Part shown: positions 37,498 through 45,591 of the stretch, piece after piece
Layout of the letters: the number at the start of each line of letters is the position of its first letter
How positions within the stretch are numbered: position 1 is the first letter of the stretch
Source of the DNA: Ruegeria sp. ANG-S4
GTDB taxonomy: Bacteria; Pseudomonadota; Alphaproteobacteria; Rhodobacterales; Rhodobacteraceae
Direction: 5' to 3'
Length of the DNA stretch: 64,000 bases
Assembly (NCBI RefSeq): GCF_000814005.1
Contig: NZ_JWLK01000002.1
Span: 496,001 to 560,000 of the forward strand
Position numbers and translations under genes: made by a program
The notes under the pieces: model-generated
Told to the model about the DNA's origin: nothing
The model's input: the letters and a program-made list of their open reading frames with translations, nothing else
Databases searched by the model: none

Positions 37498-39927
37498 TCA
37501 GGCGCGCGCACGGGCGCTGGTGGGGTCAATGGCGCAGACATCAATGACTTCGGCATCGCGCATTTCGTTGTGAACCAGCACCTGCATTTTGGTGCCCGGC
37601 GCCGCCTTGTCCTGCGGAACCAAAGCCATCGCGATGTCGTGGTTGCAGTAGTACGAAAATCCGCCCGACGTGACTCGGCCGATCAATTCCCCATCGGCAT
37701 AGACGCCTTCGTCAAACATCACCGAGGTGTCGCAGAACGGCAGCTTCAGCGTGACCAATTGGCTATACGTGTTCTGTTGTTTTTGCTTAACCAGCGCGGC
37801 CTTGCCGATGAAGTCACGTCCTTCGGTTACAACGAAGCGGTCAAGGCTTGCCTCATAGGGCGTTAAATCTTTGCAGATTTCGCGGTTGATGGCGCGATAG
37901 GATTTTTCCAGTCGCATGGACTCCAGCGCCTCAAGACCAAAGGGCTTCACACCCGCTTTCAAAAGCAAGTCTACGAGATGGCGGTTATAGCCGACCGGGT
38001 GGTGCAACTCCCACCCCAACTCGCCGGTGTAGGAAACGCGCAACAGGTGGACGCCCTTGGCATAGCCCACCTCACCCATCTGTGCAGACAGCCACGGAAA
38101 GGCAGCATTCGACAGATCGTTGTCGGTCAACGGTTGCAGGATCTCGCGCGCCTTGGGCCCGGCCAGCGCGATTACGCCAAGCTGTTCCGAAATATCTTCC
38201 ATGATGACAGAGCCATCGGTGGGCAGCAGCCGCTGCAACTGATCCCAGTTGTAAGCCCGCCAGTTCGGGGTGGAGATCAGATAGAAGTCATCCTCGGCGT
38301 AGCGCACGATGGTGTATTCCGCATCCATGCCACCCTTGTCGTTCAGCATCAGCGACAGGGTCATCCGGCCCACCTTGGGCAGTTTGTTGGCCATGAGGCT
38401 GTCCAGCCAGGCCGCCGCACCCGGTCCGCGCACGGTGAATTTGGTCATCGGCGACATCTCGATGAAGCCGGCCTCTTCACGGGTGGTGCGCACTTCTTCC
38501 TGTACCCTCTCCATGTGATTGGTACGACGAAATGAATGCTCGGGTATCGCCTCTGCGGGAGATTTGGCGAACCAGCGCGGGAACTCATAACCATTGAAGC
38601 TGGTCCAGACGGCCCCATGCGCGGTCAACAGATCATAAGAACCCATGGTTTTCATCGGGCGGGCATCGGGGAAATCCTCGCCCGGGATATGCGCATCCAT
38701 GTGCGTGCCCCAGGTCTCGCGCACTTTGTCCATCGTCCAGCGTTTGGACGCATAGTCCGAGAACCGGCGCGGGTCGAGTTCCGACATATCCATTCCCGGA
38801 TCGCCATCGACGATCCATTTGGCAAGACGATTGCCAACTGTGCCGCCCCACAGGATACCGCCGGGCATCCCTTCGGCCAGCCAAAGGTTTTGGTGCCCCG
38901 GCGCGGGACCGGCCAGCGGCAATTCATCCGGGGTCATCTGGAACGGGCCGCGGGTATTGGCCTTGATCCCGACCTCACCCAGCGTTGGCACACGTTCAAT
39001 TGCCCGTTCCCATTGGGTCTCAACCGCGTCGAAATCCTCGGGCAGCAGATCGGCACCAAAATCCGGTGGCACGCGGTCTTCTGCAAACAGCTTGAGGTCT
39101 TTGGTGAATTCGTAGGGGCCAAACTGGATGCCGCCCACATCCTCACGGAGATACGCGCCGTAATCTTCGTCCCTGAGGATGGGGAATTCCGGCAGACCTT
39201 CGGCGCGGCGTTCTTTCAGCAGCGGAACAGTCTCGGTCGTCCAATACTGGTGAACGATCGGGATACAGGGCAGGTCCAATCCCACGCGCCGCGCATTCTC
39301 GCGGGCATAGTTGCCGGTTGCAAAGATCAGATGCTCACACGTGATCTCACCCTGATTGGTGGTCACTTTCCAGTGGCCATTGTCCAGCTTTTCATAAGCC
39401 TGTGCCTCGGTATTCTGATAGACTTTGGCCCCGGCATCCCGTGCCAGCTTGGCCAGTGCCATCGTGATATCGGCCGGGTTCACATACCCGTCTTCGGTGT
39501 GCAGGATACCGCCGCGAATATCCGGGCTTTGGTTGAGCAGCGGGTGCACTTCGGCAATCTCCTCCGGCGTCAGCAACCTGCAGGGCACACCCGCCGCTTC
39601 GGCAATCGAGATATAGGACTGGAATTCGTCCCAGCGCTTTTCGGTATTGGCCACACGTAACTGGCCAACTTTGCGCAGACCAACCGAGGTTCCCATCTTT
39701 TCTTCGACCTCGGTGTAAATGCGGATGGTTTCCATCGTCATCTTCGAAACGTTGTGCGACCGCACGAACGTCACCAGCAGCCCCGCAGCGTGCCATGTGG
39801 AACCCGATGTCAGGGTCGTCCGCTCCAACATAACCGCGTCGGTGCACCCATGTTCGGTCAACCCATAGAGAATGGAAGCGCCGACGCATCCCCCACCGAC
39901 AACCACAACTTTTGCGTGAGACTTCAT
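37498..39927 (-). CDS. GcvT-fused FAD-dependent N-demethylating dehydrogenase (dimethylglycine dehydrogenase-like)
   Basis: An 809-residue protein of the dimethylglycine/sarcosine dehydrogenase type. Residues 1-400 are a DAO-type flavoprotein: VVVVGGGCVGASI and SGSTWHAAGL, whose H46 is the residue that carries FAD covalently in dimethylglycine dehydrogenase. Residues about 410-800 are GcvT and GcvT C-terminal domains that hand the methyl carbon to tetrahydrofolate (GFIEMSPMTKFTVRGPGA, SYTGELGWELHHP, VTSGGFSYYCNHDIAMALV). The ATG at 39927 is chosen because GAAGGAAG lies upstream; a TTG 15 nt earlier is unlikely. First gene of the operon, divergent from a LysR gene. Confidence 0.88.
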   Translation of the reverse strand: MKSHAKVVVVGGGCVGASILYGLTEHGCTDAVMLERTTLTSGSTWHAAGLLVTFVRSHNVSKMTMETIRIYTEVEEKMGTSVGLRKVGQLRVANTEKRWDEFQSYISIAEAAGVPCRLLTPEEIAEVHPLLNQSPDIRGGILHTEDGYVNPADITMALAKLARDAGAKVYQNTEAQAYEKLDNGHWKVTTNQGEITCEHLIFATGNYARENARRVGLDLPCIPIVHQYWTTETVPLLKERRAEGLPEFPILRDEDYGAYLREDVGGIQFGPYEFTKDLKLFAEDRVPPDFGADLLPEDFDAVETQWERAIERVPTLGEVGIKANTRGPFQMTPDELPLAGPAPGHQNLWLAEGMPGGILWGGTVGNRLAKWIVDGDPGMDMSELDPRRFSDYASKRWTMDKVRETWGTHMDAHIPGEDFPDARPMKTMGSYDLLTAHGAVWTSFNGYEFPRWFAKSPAEAIPEHSFRRTNHMERVQEEVRTTREEAGFIEMSPMTKFTVRGPGAAAWLDSLMANKLPKVGRMTLSLMLNDKGGMDAEYTIVRYAEDDFYLISTPNWRAYNWDQLQRLLPTDGSVIMEDISEQLGVIALAGPKAREILQPLTDNDLSNAAFPWLSAQMGEVGYAKGVHLLRVSYTGELGWELHHPVGYNRHLVDLLLKAGVKPFGLEALESMRLEKSYRAINREICKDLTPYEASLDRFVVTEGRDFIGKAALVKQKQQNTYSQLVTLKLPFCDTSVMFDEGVYADGELIGRVTSGGFSYYCNHDIAMALVPQDKAAPGTKMQVLVHNEMRDAEVIDVCAIDPTSARARA

Positions 39928-40055
39928 TCTATCTTCCTTCAAAAAACTGCAGGGCTCGTCGGTGTCGCGGTTTCAATGCGACTCCCCTCGACAAACGTTG
40001 GCGGTGATTTTGGCTCAAATACGCTTTCGCACAATTGTAAAAAATCTCAACCTGC

Positions 40056-40070
40056 ATTAGTTTTACTAAT
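40056..40070. promoter_or_regulatory. LysR-type operator candidate
   Basis: ATTAGT TTT ACTAAT is a perfect 6-bp inverted repeat with a 3-bp centre, containing the T-N11-A form of LysR boxes. It lies 129 bp before the dehydrogenase operon start and 62 bp before the divergent LysR gene. Inferred operator. Confidence 0.5.
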
Positions 40071-40131
40071 CTGAAACAAGAAGTTTCATGCGAAAAAATC
40101 CCCGCAAATGCGGTTGTCATGAGAAAAGATA

Positions 40132-41016
40132 TTGCCCAAACGCCCCTATAACCTGCCGCCGATGACGTCCCTGCTCAGCTTTGAAGCCGCAGCACGCAAT
40201 GTCAGCTTCAAGGCCGCCGCCAAAGAGCTCAACGTCACGCCCGCCGCCATCAGCCATCAGATCAAAGCGCTTGAGCAGGAATTGCAGTTCACATTGTTTC
40301 ACCGATTTCACAGAGGTGTCGAGCTGACTGAAGGTGGCGCTTATCTTTTGGTCGCGCTCCAGCGCGGCTTTGAGGGCATCGGCGAAGCACTTGATCAGCT
40401 ACGTGCGCAACGCAAAGGATCAGCCGTGACGATCAGGTCGAGTACCGCGGTCAGCTCGCTCTGGCTGACCCCGCGCCTGGCTCAATTCTGGAAGAGTCAC
40501 GGCCACATCTCAGTTTCGCAGATCGTCAATGACCTGAACACCAGCATCCCCGATTGCGATCTGAGTATCCATTATGGCGACATGTCCCGCGAGACCGGCC
40601 CGTGCCACGCATTGTTTCACGACCAGATCATGGCCCTTTGCAGCCCCCGATTTGCAGAGCAGCACAGCGTGAGAACCATCGCAGATTTTCGACACGTTCC
40701 CCTGATCCACTTGGATGAGCCGGAATCCGGCTGGACGGATTGGTACGGCTGGGCGCGGATTCTGGGATACGACGGGCCGCTGAATTCTGCCCACCGCGTC
40801 AACAACTATGTCATAGCGTTGCAGGCAGCACAGGACGACATGGGCGCAGTACTTGGTTGGGAGGGGCTGACGTCAGATCTGGTTGCATCAGGCAAATTGG
40901 TCAAGCTGGTGCCGGAAACTGTTCCCGCACCGCTGGATTTCTATGTCAAACTGCACAACCAGTCCTCGGACCGCGCGGCAATCGTGTTCAAATGGCTGAC
41001 CGGGATCGCGGCATGA
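40132..41016 (+). CDS. GcvA-type LysR regulator of the amine operon
   Basis: A 294-residue LTTR. The start LPPMTSLLSFEAAARNVSF and HTH VTPAAISHQIKALEQELQ, followed by FHRFHRGVELTEGG, resemble GcvA, the glycine-cleavage regulator. The TTG at 40132 is chosen because it gives the PKRPYNLPP N-terminus usual in GcvA-type proteins; the next ATG (40162) would cut into helix 1. It is divergent from the methyltransferase/dehydrogenase operon, which it probably controls in response to glycine, a betaine or a related amino acid. Confidence 0.88.
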   Translation: MPKRPYNLPPMTSLLSFEAAARNVSFKAAAKELNVTPAAISHQIKALEQELQFTLFHRFHRGVELTEGGAYLLVALQRGFEGIGEALDQLRAQRKGSAVTIRSSTAVSSLWLTPRLAQFWKSHGHISVSQIVNDLNTSIPDCDLSIHYGDMSRETGPCHALFHDQIMALCSPRFAEQHSVRTIADFRHVPLIHLDEPESGWTDWYGWARILGYDGPLNSAHRVNNYVIALQAAQDDMGAVLGWEGLTSDLVASGKLVKLVPETVPAPLDFYVKLHNQSSDRAAIVFKWLTGIAA

Positions 41017-41062
41017 CTACGGCGCTGTCGTGTAACTTGCGTTAGGAGAACTTTGTCCGCCT

Positions 41063-41122
41063 GTGGAGGTCAATAGACTGAACAAGAGCTTTCCAAACGT
41101 CGTCTTCTAGGCTTTGAAGGTC
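41063..41122 (+). pseudogene. Possible relic of an ABC-transporter ATPase start
   Basis: From GTG 41063 the frame reads VEVNRLNKSFPNVV and then, after a Phe codon and an amber stop (41108-41110), ALK. This resembles the N-terminus of sugar or oligopeptide ABC ATPases (LEVxxLxKSFPGVxALK), with two spurious codons. No Walker A follows. Very short, so chance similarity is possible. Confidence 0.3.
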
Positions 41123-41508
41123 GAGGGCTCGAGCACAACTATTAGACTCGGGTTAAGCTTCTCGCAATTACCTACGATTAGCGACGACTGTTGGCCAATC
41201 TGTCAGCATGTATTCGATATCGGTTGCCTGGCAATCATCCGGAACAAGACCGCATACAAAGACTGAGAGTACAATTTCCCAGAGCGCGTTCGCCCTCCGT
41301 CCAAAGTCAAACTTGCGACTAGGGCGACGTTAAGATTGCTCGCCACATAGTTCGTTGGCTCTCGGCAATGCGAACGCTATTTGCCAATTCGTCCCAACGA
41401 AATCGCAATTGACCCAATCATCGAAAAATTGAACTTGACGATGGTTGCGAAGGGGTTTCTATCTGAAGTAGATTGTTAGAACGCCAAACTACTTTAAAGT
41501 GTATTTGT
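41123..41508. other. Gene-free stretch before the phosphorelay island
   Basis: About 390 bp without a supportable gene and more AT-rich than its surroundings. A minus-strand open stretch at 41168-41329 (54 codons) has no start codon near its 5' end and no family I recognise; it may be a further relic. A TTGACG at 41436-41441 could be a -35 for the response-regulator gene, but no good -10 is seen. Confidence 0.5.
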
Positions 41509-42480
41509 ATGAAAATCCTAGTCGTCGATGACGAACCACTATTCTGCGACATCATGACGGCTGAGTTATCCGCTTGCGGTCACAAGGATGTCCATACGGC
41601 AAACTCGGGCGCGGATGCAATCAACTTGGTCCGCTCGGCGGACATTCCGTTTGATTGTGCCTTGCTTGACATCGACATGCCGGGAATAAACGGGATCGAA
41701 CTATGCGGGTTGCTGCGGTCCGAACCGGCCAGCGCGGAAATCCCGCTTGTGATGGTCACCGCGCGATCTGGGGTTGAAAGTGTCGACAAGGCCTTTGCGG
41801 CGGGTGCGACCGATTATCTGACCAAACCCGTAAACAAACTTGATTTGCAGGGGCGCATGACAATGGCGTCAGCCATGGCGCGTGAGCGGGCCGCGCGTAA
41901 GCTGGCGCTGGCAGACAGCGAAAAGAAAGAGAGCTTCCGGTTTGAAGACGCCTGCCGCCTAGAGGTTGAACAGGCCTGCATGGACTTCCTTGCACTGCAG
42001 AACTACGTCCTGAAACTGGGTGCCATGCAAATGTTCAGCCATGTGGCAATCGGCTTTCAGGTGGCCAATGCCCGAGAGTTATTTCTCACGCTCGAAAACA
42101 CCGCGTTCCGGGAAACCATGTCTGATGTTGCCGAGATCATCATCGAGGCGACGATGTCTGGCGATGCAATCGTCTCTTACGCCGGTTCGGGTTACTTTGT
42201 TGCGTTGCTCAATCGACAGTCAGACATCGGCTTCGAAGGCTTGACGGATCAGATCGAACCGAAACTGCAAAGCCTAAATGGATGGTATGCCGACCTTGGC
42301 CAATTGCCCATCCGGATCAAAGTCGGAGCGCCGGTCAGTCGGGGGTTGGTTTCGTTCCTGTCCCCGGAAGACGCCCTTGAAAGGGCGCTTGAAAATACAA
42401 AAGACCCCATGGCGGTTTTGGGCGGATTGGATGAGGCAGATCATCAAACCCGCGGGCAAACACAAAACCACACGCGATAA
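41509..42480 (+). CDS. Response regulator with degenerate GGDEF domain
   Basis: A 323-residue protein. Residues 1-115 are a receiver domain with all key residues: D7/D8 (VVDDEP), phosphoacceptor D54 (ALLDIDMPG), T84 (MVTARS) and K106 (LTKPVNK). After a helical linker, residues about 160-315 look like a GGDEF fold whose signature is replaced by GSGYF at 226-230, in GDAIVSYAGSGYFVALL; it cannot be an active diguanylate cyclase as read. ATG 41509 is used rather than a TTG 36 nt upstream because it starts directly on the receiver strand. First gene of the phosphorelay island; output may be protein-protein or nucleotide binding. Confidence 0.8.
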   Translation: MKILVVDDEPLFCDIMTAELSACGHKDVHTANSGADAINLVRSADIPFDCALLDIDMPGINGIELCGLLRSEPASAEIPLVMVTARSGVESVDKAFAAGATDYLTKPVNKLDLQGRMTMASAMARERAARKLALADSEKKESFRFEDACRLEVEQACMDFLALQNYVLKLGAMQMFSHVAIGFQVANARELFLTLENTAFRETMSDVAEIIIEATMSGDAIVSYAGSGYFVALLNRQSDIGFEGLTDQIEPKLQSLNGWYADLGQLPIRIKVGAPVSRGLVSFLSPEDALERALENTKDPMAVLGGLDEADHQTRGQTQNHTR

Positions 42481-42506
42481 TTTGTGTTGCAGGAGCATTG
42501 GTCGAA

Positions 42507-42824
42507 ATGGCGAACGAAGATCAATTGAACACTGCGATTGCGTTGTTGCGATCCAGATTTGTGGACACGTGCGGCGATCGTTTGAAAACTCTGGCGCAAG
42601 CAGTGGATGCCATTCGCATTGGCGCGGATGCAACGCAAGAGCTCAGCCAAATCCGAAGAGAGTGCCACAAGCTTGCCGGCCTTGCCGGGTCAATCGGGTT
42701 TTCGGAACTGGGCGAGCTGGCAGAAGAAATCGATATCACCTTGAAGACAGGCCAATCGGACTGGGCCGCAGTAGAACCAAAACTTGGGGAACTGATGCAA
42801 GCACTGGCGAACCTAAAGAAATGA
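42507..42824 (+). CDS. Histidine phosphotransfer (Hpt) protein
   Basis: A 105-residue all-helical Hpt domain with the phosphoacceptor His at H54 in ECHKLAGLAGSIGFSELG. It would pass phosphate between a kinase or hybrid receiver and the neighbouring response regulators. ATG 42507 is preferred because AGGAG sits 11 nt upstream; a TTG at 42498 is only 2 nt from it. The next gene, a histidine kinase, follows after 86 bp. Confidence 0.85.
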   Translation: MANEDQLNTAIALLRSRFVDTCGDRLKTLAQAVDAIRIGADATQELSQIRRECHKLAGLAGSIGFSELGELAEEIDITLKTGQSDWAAVEPKLGELMQALANLKK

Positions 42825-42910
42825 CCTCTGGGCCTGGCGCAAAGCCGAGCGAACCGCCCCACCGGATCAGCGTTGAAAGCCATATTTTACAAAAGTCATG
42901 AGGTGACAGT

Positions 42911-44920
42911 TTGAACAAAAGTCAGGAAATGCTGTCACAGCGAAAACGAAGGCATAAACGGACAATTACGCTGATCTACGCCGCGATTGTCTTGCTGGGC
43001 GTTTTGAGCGTTGCGTTTATGGATCGCTTCATCGTCGCTCAGAAATTTGAAGCCGAGCGTGCATCGGTTCAACGTTCGCTCAACTCAATCCGTTTCCGGC
43101 TGGAAAGACTTATAGATAGCTACAGCCACATGTCGCGCAGCCTTGCGATTGCACAGTCCTTTGAAGCGGACACCGAGTTTCAGAAACTGGCCGGGCTGTT
43201 GCGCAACAACAATCCAAGCGTGATCAACATCGCGCGCTCAAAGGACTTTATCATCACGGATGTTCACCCGATCGAACCAAATCGTCAGATTTTGGGACAT
43301 GACTACCGCGACCATCCTGATCAGTTGAAATCCGTTCAGGCCGCGCTTGATACGCGAGAGACCGTGATTGTTGGGCCCACGCCATTGTTTCAGGGGGTCT
43401 TTGGGCTCTTGCTGCGAAATGCCCAACCCGGACAGGATAACGTTGTCGGAAATATCGTTCTCGACTTCGAGCGTGTCCTGAGAGAAGCCGGAATGGGGGC
43501 TGAGCCGACGGTCTTCATGTCGTCGGCACGTATAATTGGTGATGACGGTGCTGACGGACCTTTGGTCTTTGGCAAACCGTCCGTTTGGGATGCTGATCCC
43601 GTCCGTGCAGAAGTCACCTTGGGCGGGACAGTTGTCGAACTGGCAAAGACACCAACCGACGGTTGGCACATCGACACATCTCACAGGTTTATCCTTGTTT
43701 TAACCACCGCTGTACTTGTTCTGATTGCGTTTCTGGGGGTGAACTATGCGCGCCGCCTGATCATTGAACGCGCCGAAGCAAGGCGCCAACTGCTGAATGC
43801 GATCGAGTCGATTCATGACGGGTTTGTCCTATTTGACCGAAATGACCGCATGATCCTGTGCAATGAGCGCTACCGCGGCTTTTTCGAAACATCCAAGGAT
43901 GTGATCGTGCCCGGTGCCAGATTTGAGGATATCTTGCGTCATGGCGTCAGACATGGCCAATACCCCGAAGCCATCGGTCGCGAAGAAGACTGGATCGCCA
44001 AGCGTATGGAATTGCACGCTAATTCGCACGGTCAAACCGAGACCGAGCTTTCGGATGGCCGCTGGATCAAGGTCTCCGAAGCGCGAACCAGCCAGGGCGG
44101 AACCGTCGGTATTCGAACTGATATCACCGAGTTGAAGAAGGCGTTGCAAACCGCCGAACAGGCCGTCAGGTCCAAAAGCGAATTCATCAACAATATGAAC
44201 CATGAATTGCGGGCGCCGCTGTCCGTTGTTCTTGGGTATATTGCCTTCCTCCGAAAAGTTGAGATCTACCCGCAGTACAAGGCGCTACGAAACGCGCTGG
44301 AGTCAAATCCGCAGCACCTAAAGCTTTTGCAAGAGTTCACGGATGTCATCGTCGAACAGGCGACAAAGTCGGAATCCTCGGGCAAGCACCTGCTCGGGTT
44401 GATCAATTCGGTTCTTGATTGGGCAAAGCTGAGCACCGGCAACGTGACCCTGAACCCGCAGAAAATAGACATGGACAAGTTGCTGAACACCTTGGGGGAA
44501 GAGCTTGGCCCGGTTGCTGCCGACAAAGGATTGAATCTAGAGGTGACTGTTGAACCCGCCCCAGTCGAAGGCGACCCACTGCGCATGCGCCAGATCTTCA
44601 TGAACCTCATAAACAATGCCATCAAATTCACCGAATTCGGCGCTATCAAAATTTCCCTTGAGGAACAGGATGGGACGGTAACAGTGGCGGTAGAGGATAC
44701 CGGCCAGGGAATACCCGACGATCAATTGGAATTAATTTTCAATCGCTTCATTCAAGTCGACAATGCGCAAAAGGACGGTCAAGCAGGTACGGGTCTTGGT
44801 CTTGCGATCACCAAGAACCTCGTGGAATTGCACGGTGGTCACATCTCGGTGTCCAGCACTTTTGGGCAGGGAAGCCGGTTTCAGGTCGTCTTTCCCGATC
44901 AATTTCCAAGCCAGAAATGA
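42911..44920 (+). CDS. Membrane sensor histidine kinase with periplasmic sensor and PAS domains
   Basis: A 669-residue kinase. A membrane helix at about 19-37 and another at about 259-277 flank a periplasmic sensor of some 220 residues (CHASE/dCache-like, SINIARSKDFI-type strands). A PAS domain spans about 294-408 (SIHDGFVLFDRNDRMILCNE). HisKA has H431 in NHELRAPLS; the HATPase domain has MNLINNAIKFTE (N-box), VEDTGQGIPDD and GTGLGLAITKNLVEL. It starts at TTG 42911 with GAGGTGA upstream. It is orthodox, with no receiver, so it depends on the separate Hpt and receiver proteins around it. Confidence 0.9.
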   Translation: MNKSQEMLSQRKRRHKRTITLIYAAIVLLGVLSVAFMDRFIVAQKFEAERASVQRSLNSIRFRLERLIDSYSHMSRSLAIAQSFEADTEFQKLAGLLRNNNPSVINIARSKDFIITDVHPIEPNRQILGHDYRDHPDQLKSVQAALDTRETVIVGPTPLFQGVFGLLLRNAQPGQDNVVGNIVLDFERVLREAGMGAEPTVFMSSARIIGDDGADGPLVFGKPSVWDADPVRAEVTLGGTVVELAKTPTDGWHIDTSHRFILVLTTAVLVLIAFLGVNYARRLIIERAEARRQLLNAIESIHDGFVLFDRNDRMILCNERYRGFFETSKDVIVPGARFEDILRHGVRHGQYPEAIGREEDWIAKRMELHANSHGQTETELSDGRWIKVSEARTSQGGTVGIRTDITELKKALQTAEQAVRSKSEFINNMNHELRAPLSVVLGYIAFLRKVEIYPQYKALRNALESNPQHLKLLQEFTDVIVEQATKSESSGKHLLGLINSVLDWAKLSTGNVTLNPQKIDMDKLLNTLGEELGPVAADKGLNLEVTVEPAPVEGDPLRMRQIFMNLINNAIKFTEFGAIKISLEEQDGTVTVAVEDTGQGIPDDQLELIFNRFIQVDNAQKDGQAGTGLGLAITKNLVELHGGHISVSSTFGQGSRFQVVFPDQFPSQK

Positions 44921-44972
44921 GCCATACTTTCCAGCTAACCCTGAACAAACCGGGTTTGAGGCCAGCCAGAAC

Positions 44973-45368
44973 ATGATGACCAAGATGAGCAAACCAAAAC
45001 AAATCGTTCACGTGGATGACGACGAAGACATTCTGACAATCACGCGTATGGCACTTGAACTTGTTGGCGGTTTTGATGTCTTGCAGTTCAACTCGGGCCG
45101 AAAGGTGCTCGAGGTTCTGTCAGATCTGAACCCGGACTTGTTCCTTCTGGATGTGATGATGCCGGAAATGGACGGCCCCGAGCTTATGACCGAAATCCGC
45201 AAGCGACCAGAACATAAGACAACTCCGGTCGTTTTCATGACGGCAAAGGCCGAGCATCAGGTACAGGACATGGCGGTTTTTGGCGATGCGCTGGCGTGCA
45301 TTACCAAACCCTTTGATCCGCTTATTTTGCACGAGGAACTGAACACACTGTTGGAGGAGGATTCCTGA
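44973..45368 (+). CDS. Single-domain response regulator
   Basis: A 131-residue stand-alone receiver (CheY-like): VHVDDDED at the acidic pocket, phosphoacceptor D60 in LFLLDVMMPEMDG, FMTAKA (Thr) and CITKPFDP (Lys). ATGs at 44973, 44976 and 44985 are all possible. It lacks an output domain, so it probably acts as a phosphate shuttle or sink with the Hpt protein. Its stop overlaps a possible CTG-start microprotein. Confidence 0.85.
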   Translation: MMTKMSKPKQIVHVDDDEDILTITRMALELVGGFDVLQFNSGRKVLEVLSDLNPDLFLLDVMMPEMDGPELMTEIRKRPEHKTTPVVFMTAKAEHQVQDMAVFGDALACITKPFDPLILHEELNTLLEEDS

Positions 45369-45523
45369 TCCCCAAAACGCCAAGTGGTGAAGGACAGGCA
45401 GCGCCGCAATCCGCCGATCAGGCTGATCTTGCCGTCAGCGAGATTCTCAGCGACGCTGAGTTTTCCAGCAAAGAGCTGGCGCGGGCCATTCGATTGTTCG
45501 CATTAGATACGTATTACCACTAA
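45365..45523 (+). CDS. Possible CTG-start 52-residue microprotein
   Basis: A frame beginning at CTG 45365 overlaps the response-regulator stop as CTGA, with GGAGGAGG 4-5 nt upstream, and runs 52 residues to TAA. The product is acidic-helical in the middle (DLAVSEILSDAEFSSKELA) and ends DTYYH. No family is recognised. The good ribosome site and ATGA-like overlap argue for translation; the rare start codon argues against it. Confidence 0.3.
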   Translation: MIPKTPSGEGQAAPQSADQADLAVSEILSDAEFSSKELARAIRLFALDTYYH

Positions 45524-45591
45524 AAGGCGTTTACAAAAGTTAAAGAACACCTAGTAATTGTTATTAGAAATTCGTTGAGGAGTTTTGGAAC

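Noticed and set aside
38536..39660. 374-codon plus-strand open frame opposite the dimethylglycine-dehydrogenase-like gene
   Set aside because: It lies entirely antisense to a well-supported gene, has no recognisable domain, is rich in Arg/Gly/His as expected of a shadow frame, and lacks a ribosome site.
41168..41329. Minus-strand 54-codon open stretch upstream of the phosphorelay island
   Set aside because: No start codon at its 5' end, no ribosome site and no recognised family; an open stretch of this length is expected by chance.
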